Positions 44,980 through 54,500 of a DNA stretch of 64,000 nt are shown here, in pieces. Numbering within the stretch: the first letter of the stretch is position 1; each line of letters starts with the position of its first letter. The stretch is from JAFECT01 sp963838235. GTDB taxonomy: Bacteria > Pseudomonadota > Alphaproteobacteria > Caulobacterales > Caulobacteraceae. The notes below the pieces were generated by a model, which was given only the letters and a program-made list of their open reading frames with translations, had not been told where the DNA came from and did not search any database. The stretch lies in contig CAWIQJ010000005.1 of the NCBI GenBank assembly GCA_963838235.1, positions 124,001 to 188,000 of the forward strand, given 5' to 3'. A program made the translations under genes and the position numbers.

Positions 44980-45650
44980 TCAGGCCAGGGCGAGGGCTGC
45001 GGTCCGCGGCATCAGGCTGAAGGCGAAGGCGGTCGCCGCGGCCTTCACCGCCCGTTCGAGATCGTCGAGTTCGACCGGAACGTCCACGCCGTCACGTTCG
45101 AAGAAGCGCGGCACGTGCAGAAATCCGACGGGCGGCCCCTCGACGCCTTCGCCGACGCCGGTCAGCAGGCGGTAGAGGGTGAAGTTGCAGAGGTAGTCGC
45201 CCGCGTCGGACGAGGCGACGCTCGGATAGCCGGCGTCCTGGATCGCACGCATCATCTCGACCACCGGCGCGGTCGAGCGCGCCACCGCGGGGCCGGTCGG
45301 GTCGATCTTTGCGTTGCGCCACAGCTTGCCGTCGGCGTCGGGTCGCCGACGGTCGGCGTGGTTGCGCGCGCGCATCTCGACGCGGAACTCGCGCGCCTTG
45401 CCTGCGACGCCCAGCATCAGGGCGCCGTCGCAGCCGCTTTCGCGCAGGGCTTCATCGATCATCTCGGCGGAACCGGCCCAGCGCACCGGCGCCACCAGGG
45501 CGCGGACGCGCGCGCCACGCGGCGCCCAGGCCTGGGCGATCAGGCGTTCCACGACTTCGGCGGTAGGATTGGTCGGCGCCCCGGGAACGGACCGAACCCC
45601 GTGATCAGCAGCGCAGCCCGGGCGTACCCGGCGTGTTCGGACGTGTCCAA
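44980..45650 (-). pseudogene. Pyroglutamyl-peptidase I-like protein, frameshifted near N-terminus
   Basis: Cysteine-peptidase C15-like fold. The first frame contains the family start LLITGFGPFPG, then one missing G in the C4 run at 45579-45582 shifts to APTNPTAEVVERLIAQAW in the second frame, which continues MLGVAGKAREFRVEMRARN, AGDYLCNFTLYRLL (catalytic Cys region) and FLHVPRFF (His). A TTG at 45650 with a G-run upstream is a possible start. Members remove N-terminal pyroglutamate. It lies between a DUF423 gene and a dipeptide epimerase. Confidence 0.75.
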
Positions 45651-45806
45651 TGTGCCCCCGGCGTGTGTGTGACAGGACGCCGCGTCTTCAACCTGTCGGG
45701 ACCGCGCGCGATGGTCAAGCGTGAACGGCGTTAAGCCGGTCGAATCGACCCTTCGAACCGTGAAGGTGAGGCGAACGCGCCTCACTCGCTCCCGTTATCC
45801 ACAGGC

Positions 45807-46793
45807 TTATCCCCAGAGTGCGGGATCGGGCGGCGCAATGGACGATCCGTCGAAGCGCAGTCCGGGCATCCGGTCGCGCGCCAACAGCAGCGGTCCGTCG
45901 AGGTCCGCGATCGCGGCGTCCTGGGCGCAGAGCATGGCCGGCGCGATCGAGAGCGAGGTCGAGACCATGCACCCGACCATCAGTTCCAGCCCGCGACCGC
46001 GGGCTTCTCGGATGAGCGCGAGGGCCTCGGTCAGGCCGCCGGTCTTGTCCAGCTTCACATTGACCGCGCCGTAGCGGCGGGTGCAGGCGTCGAGGTCGGC
46101 GCGGGTGTGCAGACTCTCATCGGCGCAAAGCGTCACAGGACTGTCATAGTTCTCGAGCGCCTCGTCCGCGCCCGCCGGCAGGGGCTGTTCGATCAGGGCC
46201 ACGCCCAGGCGGGCGAACTCCGGCGCTAGGCCGACCAGATCGTCGAAGCTCAAAGCCTCGTTGGCGTCGACGATCAGGCGCGCCTGAGGCGCGGCGGCCC
46301 GCACCGCGCGGACCCGGTCGATATCGTGCGCGCCGCCAAGCTTCAGCTTCAGCAACGGATGGTCGGCGGCTTCGCGCGCCGCCTCGGCCATGGCCTCGGG
46401 CGTGTCGAGCGAGATCGTGAACGCCGTGAGGACCGCCCGCGGCTCGGGAAGGCCCGCCAGGGTCCAGACCCGCCGGCCTGAGGCCTTGGCCTCAAGGTCC
46501 CACAGGGCGCAGTCGACCGCATTGCGCGCAGCGCCGGCCGGCAGGTGCGTCTGCAGGCGCTCGCGGTCGAGGCCGGCTTCGATCTCCTCGCGCAAAGCGT
46601 CGATCTGGGCCAGCACGCCTTCGACGGTTTCGTCGTAGCGCGGGTACGGGACGGACTCGCCTCGGCCGCGCCCGTAGCCGTCCTCGTCTTCGATATCGAC
46701 GACCACGACGCGGGCTTCGGTTTTGGAGCCGCGCGAGATGGTGAAGGGGCGCGCGAGCGGCCAGACCTCCTCGCGGACGGAAAGCCTACGCAA
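45807..46793 (-). CDS. Enolase-superfamily dipeptide epimerase (L-Ala-D/L-Glu epimerase type)
   Basis: A 328-residue enolase-superfamily enzyme. Catalytic Lys pair KLKLG at 149-153, metal ligands D176 (VDANEA), E202 (IEQP) and D225 (CADES), and second Lys in NVKLDKTGG (248-252). This pattern is that of L-Ala-D/L-Glu epimerases (YcjG) used to recycle murein peptides; exact specificity is inferred. The start appears to be TTG 46793, 7 bases after the stop of the tipN-like gene, giving the expected MRRLSVREEVWPLARPF. Confidence 0.88.
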   Translation of the reverse strand: MRRLSVREEVWPLARPFTISRGSKTEARVVVVDIEDEDGYGRGRGESVPYPRYDETVEGVLAQIDALREEIEAGLDRERLQTHLPAGAARNAVDCALWDLEAKASGRRVWTLAGLPEPRAVLTAFTISLDTPEAMAEAAREAADHPLLKLKLGGAHDIDRVRAVRAAAPQARLIVDANEALSFDDLVGLAPEFARLGVALIEQPLPAGADEALENYDSPVTLCADESLHTRADLDACTRRYGAVNVKLDKTGGLTEALALIREARGRGLELMVGCMVSTSLSIAPAMLCAQDAAIADLDGPLLLARDRMPGLRFDGSSIAPPDPALWG

Positions 46794-46800
46794 GCGAGCG

Positions 46801-49800
46801 CTAGTTCAAGTCGCCGATGGCGGCGTCGATCAGCAGGAAGGCGCGTCCCGGGTCGGAGTTGAGCAGCGCCTGAACGCGGAAGCCGTCGTGGTCCTTGCGC
46901 GCGGCCTCGTCGATCAGCGCCTCATAGCGGATGGCGAAGCGGTCGGCGTCGTCGCGCAGGCCCTGCTCGGTCAGGATCCGGCGCGCGATGCGGCGCACGG
47001 CGGCCGGAGCGACGCGGCGGGCGACCAGGCGCGCGCCGTCGAAATCGCCGCGCTGGTAGGCGGCGGCGGCTTCCTCGATGCGCGTGCGCGGCAACAGCGC
47101 GTTGGGATCGACGCCAAGCGCTGCGATCTCGTCGATGATGCGGTCGGCGAGGTCGTCGAGCTCGGTGTCATCCAGGCGCGAGGCCGACGGTTCGGGCGAC
47201 TTCGGCGGCGTCGGCGTGTCGCCGCCGCGGTTGTCCCCCCCGCGGTTATCCATGCCGTTCAGCAAGTCGCGCCAGGTCCAGCCTTCCACCTCGCGACGCG
47301 GCGCAGGTTCGAAGGCGCTCTTCACCTCGTTGTCCGCCTGGGTCGGGGTAAGCCGAAGCCGGGGACGAAGCGCCGACTGGCCGCCCGCCGGGGCGGGTTC
47401 CGGTTGTGGCTGGGGTTGGACCTGCGGCTGCGGCTGCGGTTGCGGTTCGGGGCGACGCGCCACCGGCTCCGGCGCGATGGGTTGCGGCGTGCTCAGCGGA
47501 GTCGGCGCGGCGGGCTCATCAAAGCGCTGTTGCAGGCGTTCGGCGCGGGCCTGGGTCCGCACCGACAGGCGCGGCGCTTCGGACGCGGGCTCCGGACGCA
47601 CCGAGGTCGCCGCGGCCGCGCCGTTGACCACGGTCATCAGGCGGACCGCTTCGGTCAGCATGTCGTAGTTGCGCTTCACCCGGTCCTGGAACGCCGCATC
47701 GACGGCGAGGGTCTCAGCGGCGGCCTTCTGCGCGGCGGCGGACACCGAGGCGATGCCGGCTTCCACCGCGATCCTGATCTCGTCCACGCGGGCGCGCGCG
47801 GCTTCGGGCAGGCGCGCGGCGCGGCCGTCGATGTCGTTCAGCGCATGGTCGAGGTCGCTCAGCGCCTGGCGCACAGCGGCGAGGTTCGATTCCAGGCGCG
47901 CGGCGGAGCGTTCCCCCGCGTCGTCGATCATGGCGGCGGACTGGTCGACCAGGGCGTGGGCGCGCGCTGCGGCGGCGGCGAAACGCTCGTCGGCCTCGCG
48001 GTTGGCCTGGTCGAGCAGGCTGGCCGATTGATCGGCGACTGCATGGGCGCGGGCGGCGGCGGCGGCGAAACGTTCGTCCGCCTGACGGCTCGCGTGCTCC
48101 ATCAAGGTGTTGGACTGGTCCGCGACGGCGCGGGCGCGCGCGGCGACGGCGCTGAACCGCTCGTCCGCCTGGCGGCCGGCCTCGTCGAGCAGGGCCGAGG
48201 AGCGTTGCACCAAGGCCTCGGCGCCTTCGGTCACCAGACCGAAATGACCGTCGGCGCGCTTGCCGGCTTCGTTCAGCATGGCGGCGGAGCGCTCGAACAT
48301 CGCTTGCGCGCGCTCGGCGGCGGTCTGAATGCTGGCGTCGAGATGGCGGCCGGCTTCGGCGGCGTTCTCGTTCAGTTGCGAGATGCGCGCCTGGGCCGCG
48401 TCGACGGACTCTTCGGCGAGGCGACGCGCGTCGTTGGCGGCGCCGGCGATGTGCGACAGGCCGCGCTCGGTCTCGCGCAGCAGGGCGTCGCGCGTGTCGG
48501 CAGCCAGCGCCTTGAACTTCTCCACGCCGGCCTGGGCGTCGTTGTGGAAGGCGTTGCGTTCGCTTTCCGCGGCGTCAGCCACGGCCTTCATCTCGTCGCC
48601 GGCCTTGCGCACCAGGTCGTTCAGCGACTCGGCGTTGCGCTGGGCGGCGTCGGCCAGGTCAGCGGCGGCCAGGCGCGCGTGGCTCAGGGTCTCGATCAGC
48701 TGCGCGCGCTGGGTCTCGACCTGGGCGGAGAAGTCCTCCTGGTCGCTGCGCAGCGCATAGGCGGCGTTGACCAGGGCGCCGCGCTGTTGCGACAGACCTT
48801 CCTCGACGGAGCGAATCTGCTCCGCCACGCCCGAGCCTGCGGTTTCCAGGCGGATGGTCTGGCGCGCGAGGTCGTCGGCGGCGAGGCGCGCGGCGTCCTG
48901 GGCCTCGGTGGAGGCGGCGGCGAGATCGGCCGCGCGGGCAGCGAGCGCGGCTTCCGCCTCGCCGAGCTGGGTCTGGGCGAGGTCGGACGCGTCGGCGACC
49001 ATGCGCGCCTGGCGGTCGACCGCCTCGAGCACGCCCGAAGCCTGCTGGTCGAGCGTCTGCGCCAGCGTCTGCATCGCCTCGCGTTCCGCGCCCAGGCTTT
49101 CACGCAGCGTCCTGGCGCCGCGCCCGGCTTCGTTGGCGGCGTCGGAGAGTTCGCGGGTCTGGTCTTTGAGCGCGTCGCGCAGGTCGGACAGTTCCGAGCG
49201 CGCGCGCAGGGCGGTCGCAGTGGACTCGTCGATCTCGGCGCGCATGGCGCGGACCAGTTCGACGGTTTCCTTTGCCGCCAGCGCGGCCGGGGCCACCATG
49301 GCTTCGGAAAGCTCCCGCGCGCGGCGCGTCTCGGCCATCAGGCGCGCGCTCTGGCGCGTCAGGCGCGCGGCGGTGAAGATCAGGCCCACCGGCGCCAAGG
49401 CCATGATCGCCAGCATGGCGAGGTTGAGCGGGGCGAGTTGCAGCTCGCCGAGGCCGGCCTGATAGAAGGCCCACGAGCCGACGCAGCCGATCCAAAGCAC
49501 CGAGACCGCAGCGGCGATCAGATAGGCGAAGCGGCCGGTTTCGGTCTCCGCGTTTCCGGCGACCGTCTTGATCGCCGCCGCCTTGCCCTTGGCGCGCGCG
49601 GTTCGGGCGTCGAAGGGGGTCGGCGGGGCCGCATCGCTCGCACCTTCCACCACGGGCGCCATCTCGGACGCGGGCGGCGGTGACGGCGCCATGGCCTCGG
49701 GGCGAGGCTCGGATCGCGTCTCCGGATGAAGGATGGGGCGCAGGTCCGGGGCCGGGGTCGAGAACACCGGTTCGACCGGCTCGGCGGACGTGTTGGGGAT

Positions 49801-50070
49801 CGGGGTGCTGAGGATCAGCGGCGCGTCGTCGTCGTCTTCGCCGGGCGCCGGCGGCTCGGCGTCGCGCAGGTTCAGGGTGATGCGGCCTGAACGGGCGAAG
49901 ATTCCCTCCGACCGATAGGCGGTCTCTGCCCGGGGCTCGGGCGCGAGTGGGGCGGGCTCAAAGGTGTAAGGCGAGGCGCTGGCGGCGGGCTCCGGCTCCG
50001 GGAGCGGTTGGACCTCGTGGGCGAGGTCCGCATGAGCCATGGCTTCGGCGTCGCTGTCGGTGGCGGCCAA
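46801..50070 (-). CDS. tipN: TipN-like polarity protein (two membrane segments plus long coiled coil)
   Basis: A very large protein (1089 residues from TTG 50070). Layout: disordered Pro/Glu-rich N-terminus (1-180), two membrane segments (181-204 and 211-236), Ala/Glu/Arg-rich coiled coil (about 240-850), QP-rich linker (about 890-930) and a small C-terminal helical domain (RLDDTELDDLADRIIDEIAA). This is the organisation of Caulobacter TipN, the new-pole landmark that places the flagellum and division site. About five 29-residue repeats occur in the coiled coil. The start is uncertain: the frame stays open to about 50280 with a basic stretch (EPEKRRKRELPRDLKEP) but no ATG. Assignment by architecture and order. 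Confidence 0.8.
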   Translation of the reverse strand: MAATDSDAEAMAHADLAHEVQPLPEPEPAASASPYTFEPAPLAPEPRAETAYRSEGIFARSGRITLNLRDAEPPAPGEDDDDAPLILSTPIPNTSAEPVEPVFSTPAPDLRPILHPETRSEPRPEAMAPSPPPASEMAPVVEGASDAAPPTPFDARTARAKGKAAAIKTVAGNAETETGRFAYLIAAAVSVLWIGCVGSWAFYQAGLGELQLAPLNLAMLAIMALAPVGLIFTAARLTRQSARLMAETRRARELSEAMVAPAALAAKETVELVRAMRAEIDESTATALRARSELSDLRDALKDQTRELSDAANEAGRGARTLRESLGAEREAMQTLAQTLDQQASGVLEAVDRQARMVADASDLAQTQLGEAEAALAARAADLAAASTEAQDAARLAADDLARQTIRLETAGSGVAEQIRSVEEGLSQQRGALVNAAYALRSDQEDFSAQVETQRAQLIETLSHARLAAADLADAAQRNAESLNDLVRKAGDEMKAVADAAESERNAFHNDAQAGVEKFKALAADTRDALLRETERGLSHIAGAANDARRLAEESVDAAQARISQLNENAAEAGRHLDASIQTAAERAQAMFERSAAMLNEAGKRADGHFGLVTEGAEALVQRSSALLDEAGRQADERFSAVAARARAVADQSNTLMEHASRQADERFAAAAARAHAVADQSASLLDQANREADERFAAAAARAHALVDQSAAMIDDAGERSAARLESNLAAVRQALSDLDHALNDIDGRAARLPEAARARVDEIRIAVEAGIASVSAAAQKAAAETLAVDAAFQDRVKRNYDMLTEAVRLMTVVNGAAAATSVRPEPASEAPRLSVRTQARAERLQQRFDEPAAPTPLSTPQPIAPEPVARRPEPQPQPQPQVQPQPQPEPAPAGGQSALRPRLRLTPTQADNEVKSAFEPAPRREVEGWTWRDLLNGMDNRGGDNRGGDTPTPPKSPEPSASRLDDTELDDLADRIIDEIAALGVDPNALLPRTRIEEAAAAYQRGDFDGARLVARRVAPAAVRRIARRILTEQGLRDDADRFAIRYEALIDEAARKDHDGFRVQALLNSDPGRAFLLIDAAIGDLN

Positions 50071-50318
50071 CGGGGCGTCGATCTGGGCGTCCGTCTCCGA
50101 AACCGCGCTGTCCGAACCGGCGCTCGGATTGGCGGCCTCGCCGTCTTGCGGCTTCAGGACCAGGGGTTCGGGCCCGGAAAAATTCAGGGGGAGCGGGGTC
50201 GGACTCTCATGGCGCGGCTCTTTCAGGTCGCGCGGCAGCTCACGCTTTCTGCGTTTCTCGGGTTCGCGCGTCAGACGAAACCTAACGGTAAGTAAACCCC
50301 ACGCAAAGCGGAATGAGG

Positions 50319-50540
50319 CTATCCGCCGCCCTTTCGGCCCACGGTGGGGACCGAGCCTGTGGGTAGCCGCACCGTGCGCGCCGCGGCGTTCATCGCGCGG
50401 CTCTGATCGCCGCCCTCGACGGTGCGATGAACCTCGGGATTGGCGGCGGCGTTCCCCGGCTTGGTGTCCAGGGTCACCCCAAACTGGGCAAAGGCGGCCG
50501 CAGCCAGCGCCGTCACCACTGCGAAGAGGAAATCCAGCAT
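50319..50540 (-). CDS. Small membrane-anchored hypothetical protein
   Basis: A 73-residue ORF beginning MLDFLFAVVTALAAAAFAQFG, one membrane or signal segment followed by a polar tail (TLDTKPGNAAANPEVHRTV). It sits upstream of the tipN-like gene in the same direction and divergent from the phospholipase D gene. Codon usage resembles neighbours. It could equally be a chance ORF. Confidence 0.5.
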   Translation of the reverse strand: MLDFLFAVVTALAAAAFAQFGVTLDTKPGNAAANPEVHRTVEGGDQSRAMNAAARTVRLPTGSVPTVGRKGGG

Positions 50541-50726
50541 CGACCTTCGCCCATGCCCCGAAGCGGGAGCGAGGCAGGCTTTATCCTCCTTTGCCGGCCC
50601 TGCCGCAATGTTGGGACGGTGAACTTTCGGTTATGCGAAGCGTTGCCGCCGCTCGGAGCCCGGGCACGGCCCGGTTCACCGCGGGGCCGGCCCGCTCTAG
50701 AACGGCCGCAGCCGGGGACCCCAACG

Positions 50727-52223
50727 GTGCTGCTCAGAGCCCATGACAACTGCTGGCGGGTGGAAAGGGCGGGGCGGTTCGCCGTCCTGATGGAGAACGC
50801 CGCCTATTTCCGGGCCCTGGCCGAGATTCTGCCCCGGGCTAGGCGCTCGGTCCTGTTCCTGGGTTGGCAGTTCGACCCCCGCACCCGCCTCGATCCCGAA
50901 GGCGGGGCCCACCAGCGCGGAACCGAGATCGGCCACCTGTTGCGCCGGATCGTGCGCGAGACCCCTGAGCTGAAGGTCCGCCTGCTGATCTGGCGGATGC
51001 CGCTGCCGATCGCCTGGGGCCAGGACTTTTTCCCCCAGCGGGCCTTCGACTGGTTCCGGCAGGGTCCGATTACCTTCCGGCTCGACCGGGCTCGGCCCAT
51101 CGGCGCCTGCCATCACCAGAAGGTGGTGGTGATCGACGACAGCCTGGCGTTCTGCGGCGGCGGCGACATCTCGGTGGACCGTTGGGACGAGGCCGCCCAC
51201 CGCGACCGCGACCCCCGGCGATGCACACCTACCGGCATCCTGTTCCCGCCGCGGCACGAGACCATGTGCCTGCTCGACGGTCCCGCGGCGCGCGCGCTGG
51301 GCGATCTCGCGCGACAGCGCTGGCTGGACGGCACGGGCGAGACGATCGAGCCGGTCAGCGAGACCTTCGACCACTGGCCCGGCGACATCGCGCCCGACGT
51401 GCTGGATGTGCCCGTGGGCATCGCGCGTACCGAACCCGCGTGGCGCGGCGCCGTGGGCGTCCGCGAAGTGCTACAGCTGCATCTCGAGGCGATCGTCGGC
51501 GCAAAGAAGCTCATCTATCTCGAGAACCAGTACTTCACCTCGCCGCTGATCGCCGCGGCCCTGGCGGAGCGTCTGGAGGAACCGAACGGGCCCGAGGTGG
51601 TGATCGTCTCCACCGCGCGCGCGCCCTCCTGGTTCGACCACTTCGCCATGGACAGCGCGCGGCGCTCGATCCTCGAGCGGCTGCGTCACGCCGACGTCTA
51701 TGGCCGGCTCAGCGTCTGGACCCCGCTGACCCGTCAGGGTCACGACATCATCGTCCACGCCAAGGTGGCGACCATCGACGACCGCATTCTGCGCATCGGC
51801 TCGGCCAATCTGAACAACCGGTCGAGCGGCTTCGACACCGAATGCGACGTGGCGATCGAGGCCGAACGCGAGGGCGATGCGGTGTCGGAGTTCATCCGCC
51901 GCCACCGGTCGCGCACCGTGGGCCATTTCCTGGGCGTGGACACCGAGGCCTTCGACTGGACCTATGCGGCGAGCGGCACGCTGAAGGCCGCGATCGAGGC
52001 GCTGAACCAGGACGGGCGGCTGGCGCCGCTGGCGCCGGGCAGGGCGTCGCGCGGCGCCAGGCTGATGGCCGAGTGGCAGATCGGCGATCCCGCGACGCCG
52101 GCGGATTCCTGGCGGCCGTGGCGGCGGCGCCGGCTGTCGCGGATTCTCAAACGCACTGTGGCTCAGGCGGCCGACGCGGCGGCCGTCGACGACAGCTCGA
52201 AATCCACTACCAGCGGCAAGTGA
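50727..52223 (+). CDS. Phospholipase D / cardiolipin-synthase-type protein
   Basis: A 498-residue PLD-superfamily phosphodiesterase with two HKD motifs: HHQKVVVIDD near 129-138 and VHAKVATIDD near 343-352, each followed by a conserved GGGDIS or SANLNNRS block. The frame is open to 50427, but a GTG at 50727 with ggggacc upstream gives the family-typical LLRAHDNCWRVERAG start. Relatives make or cleave phospholipids. Its 3' end overlaps the convergent EEP gene by 61 bases, a pairing often seen in alphaproteobacteria. Confidence 0.88.
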   Translation: MLLRAHDNCWRVERAGRFAVLMENAAYFRALAEILPRARRSVLFLGWQFDPRTRLDPEGGAHQRGTEIGHLLRRIVRETPELKVRLLIWRMPLPIAWGQDFFPQRAFDWFRQGPITFRLDRARPIGACHHQKVVVIDDSLAFCGGGDISVDRWDEAAHRDRDPRRCTPTGILFPPRHETMCLLDGPAARALGDLARQRWLDGTGETIEPVSETFDHWPGDIAPDVLDVPVGIARTEPAWRGAVGVREVLQLHLEAIVGAKKLIYLENQYFTSPLIAAALAERLEEPNGPEVVIVSTARAPSWFDHFAMDSARRSILERLRHADVYGRLSVWTPLTRQGHDIIVHAKVATIDDRILRIGSANLNNRSSGFDTECDVAIEAEREGDAVSEFIRRHRSRTVGHFLGVDTEAFDWTYAASGTLKAAIEALNQDGRLAPLAPGRASRGARLMAEWQIGDPATPADSWRPWRRRRLSRILKRTVAQAADAAAVDDSSKSTTSGK

Positions 52224-52919
52224 TCGGACGCCATCCGCGCCAGAGGCGAATAGGGCGTCTGCACGCCGGTGACGGCGACGCCCGGGCTGGTGAAACAATG
52301 GTCGATGCGCAGCACCGGGAACGCGGACGGAAACGTCGGCAGGGTCCTTGTGATTGCGGGCGCCTTCTGCGCGTCGAACAGACGCGCGGCGAGCCGCTGG
52401 TAGGGCCGCGTCAGCGAGGTCGCGTTGAAGTCGCCGACCAGCACCACCGGATCGACACAGTCCGCATGACCCAGCCACTCCTTGCCCGACCAGGGCCGCC
52501 GCCTGCAGCCGCTGTTCGCGCGGCACCAGGCCGAGGTGGGTGTTGAGGACGTTGAGCTCGACGCCGTCGAAATCGACCGCGACCCACACGGCGCCGCGCC
52601 GCTCCAATCCCCGCACGCCCTTCAGCGTCGGCAGGGCGCCCTTGTGCACCAGACGCTCGGGCCGGTTGGTCAGGATCGCGTCGCCATAGCTCTCCTCCTC
52701 GACGCGGAAGGCGGCGTTGAAGTGGTGGGTCATGGCCAGTTCGCGGGCGATGGCGTGGGCCTGGTCGACCCCGCCGGTGCGCGCGCGCAGCACGTCCACC
52801 TCCTGCAGGCAGACGACGTCGGGTTCGAACTCGGCGATCACCGCGGCGATGCGGCCGACATCGAGCCGGCGATCCACGCCGACGCAGCGATGCACGTTGT
52901 AGGTCAGGATCCGCGGCAT
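52163..52919 (-). pseudogene. Endonuclease/exonuclease/phosphatase family protein, frameshifted
   Basis: EEP-fold hydrolase. Frame 1: MPRILTYNVHRCVGVDRRLD, VCLQEVD (metal Glu), FDGVELNVLNTHLGL. One extra base near 52485 breaks it after QAAALVG. The other frame resumes KEWLGHADCVDPVVLVGDFN with the catalytic VGDFNA and ends SDHLPLVVDFEL (the SDH motif). The restored protein is about 250 residues. It overlaps the PLD gene tail-to-tail. Confidence 0.85.
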
Positions 52920-53011
52920 GGTTCAGCCTAGAACGCATGAACCGGCCGGAGAACCCGCCGCAATCGGTAAATCCTTGAATTCGCCGTGATTGAGCGCGGC
53001 GGTCGCCGCCC

Positions 53012-53707
53012 TCAGATCTCGATCAGGCGGTCCGGCAGTTGGTTCGGATTGGGGCCGGTCGAGGGGAAATGCTGGGCCAGGACGTGGCCCACGTGCTGGA
53101 TCGCCGCCACATAGCCGTCGGCGGGTTTCCCGGCCTTGATCCCCTTGGCCAGCAGTTCGGCGGCGCCTTCCCAATGGTCCTCGCCGGCCTTTTCGTGGAT
53201 GTCCTCGTCGGCGACGATCTCGACCATCTTCTCCGCTTCCGAGGCGAAGATCAGTACGCCGGTGCGGCCTTCCGACAGGTGCAGCGCCTTGGAGAAGAAC
53301 TGCTCCAGCGCCGCGCGCCGCACGCGTTCGCGCTTCAGCGCCTTGGGCGTCAAAAACCGCCGGACCGCGGGCAGCAGGAAGATCATCAGCAGAACCACGA
53401 ACAGCACCGCCTGCACGAGCGCGTAGGCGATCAACGCCTCGGTCACCGCGCCGTCGATGGCGGACGCCTGCGCCGCCTTCCACTCCGCGCCCAAAAACGG
53501 CAGGGGCAGTTTGTCCGGGGTCAGGCCGAACGGCACGCCGGCGAACGGCAGGGCGAGCGCCAGGACCGCGGCCCAGGCGAAGGACGCCTCGCGATACTCG
53601 CCGACCTTCTTGGCCAGCACGCAGAAGATTTCGCCGGAGGTCTTGCTCTCGGCTTCGCTCACCGCGTCGGCGATGCGCTGGCGATCCGCGTCGGTCAGTT
53701 TCAGCAT
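53012..53707 (-). CDS. TPM-domain membrane protein (second copy)
   Basis: A 231-residue protein starting MLKLTDADRQRIADAVSEAE, a TPM-domain start (..SKTSGEIFCVLAKKVGEY), then two hydrophobic segments (about 47-66 and 105-130) and a C-terminal part of the TPM fold (HLSEGRTGVLIFASEAEKMVEIV and GYVAAIQHVGHVLAQHFP). It lacks a signal peptide. It follows the secreted TPM gene after a single base, so they are one operon with lemA. Confidence 0.85.
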   Translation of the reverse strand: MLKLTDADRQRIADAVSEAESKTSGEIFCVLAKKVGEYREASFAWAAVLALALPFAGVPFGLTPDKLPLPFLGAEWKAAQASAIDGAVTEALIAYALVQAVLFVVLLMIFLLPAVRRFLTPKALKRERVRRAALEQFFSKALHLSEGRTGVLIFASEAEKMVEIVADEDIHEKAGEDHWEGAAELLAKGIKAGKPADGYVAAIQHVGHVLAQHFPSTGPNPNQLPDRLIEI

Positions 53708-53708
53708 C

Positions 53709-54500
53709 TCACCAGCCTCCCGATGCGCCGCCGCCCCCGAAGGAGCCTCCGCCGCCGCTGAATCCGCCGCCGCCGCTAAAGCCTCCACCGCCGCTGAACC
53801 CGCCGCCGCCCGACCAGCCGCCGCCGCGCATGCCGCCCAGGAACAGCAACGGCCAGAAGCCGAGGCGTCCGACGACGACGAACATGATGATCAGGAAGAA
53901 GATCGCCTGAATCGGAAAGCCGTGGCTGTGACGCACGGGCGCTGCGGCCTGCGCATGTTCGGCGGCCTGGACGTTGGCCACCGCCTGGGTCTTGTCGAGG
54001 GTTAGCTGCTGGATGACCGCATCGACGCCGTCGGTGACGCCGCCGGGCATGTCGCCCGAGCGGAACTTCGGCAGCACCGTGTCCTGGATGATGACGCTCG
54101 ACAGGGTGTCGGTCATCACGTCTTCCAGGCCGTAGCCGACCTCGATGCGCACCCGGTGTTCGGCCGGCGCCACGATGAACAGGACGCCGTTGTTCTGGCC
54201 CTTCTGGCCGATGCCCCACTTGCGCCCGAGCTTGTAGCCGTAATCCTCGATCGCTTCGCCCTGCAGCGAGGGCACGGTGACCACCACCATCTGGTCGGTG
54301 GTCTTGGTCTCGAGGTCGGCAAGCTTCTGTTCGAGATCGGCCTGGGTCGCGGCCGGCAGGATGTGCGCGTCGTCGATGACGCGATGTCCGTTCAGCTCAG
54401 GAAAGGTCGGATCCGCGCGCGCGGGCGCTGAGACCAGAACCAGGGCGGAGAGGGCGAGCGCCGTAAAGCGTACGGCGCTCGCAAGTCCGAACAGTCTCAT
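53709..54500 (-). CDS. Secreted TPM-domain protein with Gly-rich tail (YgcG-like)
   Basis: A 263-residue precursor with signal peptide ending SAPARA. The TPM domain spans about 30-170 (RVIDDAHILPAATQADLEQKL, QMVVVTVPSLQGEAIEDYG, GVLFIVAPAEHRVRIEVGYG). One membrane segment follows (AIFFLIIMFVVVGRLGFWPLL), then a tail of GGGGFS repeats ending GGASGGW. This is the standard YgcG form paired with LemA. Its ATG overlaps the lemA stop by 4 bases. The DNA repeat at 53750-53815 encodes the Gly-rich tail. Confidence 0.92.
   Translation of the reverse strand: MRLFGLASAVRFTALALSALVLVSAPARADPTFPELNGHRVIDDAHILPAATQADLEQKLADLETKTTDQMVVVTVPSLQGEAIEDYGYKLGRKWGIGQKGQNNGVLFIVAPAEHRVRIEVGYGLEDVMTDTLSSVIIQDTVLPKFRSGDMPGGVTDGVDAVIQQLTLDKTQAVANVQAAEHAQAAAPVRHSHGFPIQAIFFLIIMFVVVGRLGFWPLLFLGGMRGGGWSGGGGFSGGGGFSGGGGFSGGGGSFGGGGASGGW

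Noticed and set aside
46723..49683. A 986-codon open frame on the plus strand opposite the tipN-like gene
   Set aside because: It is the antisense shadow of an Ala/Glu-rich coiled coil in high-GC DNA. Its composition (Gly/Arg/Leu-rich, no recognisable motif) and lack of a ribosome site speak against it.
53740..53820. Tandem DNA repeat of Gly codons
   Set aside because: It encodes the GGGGFS tail of the YgcG-like protein, a normal feature of that family and not a mobile repeat.
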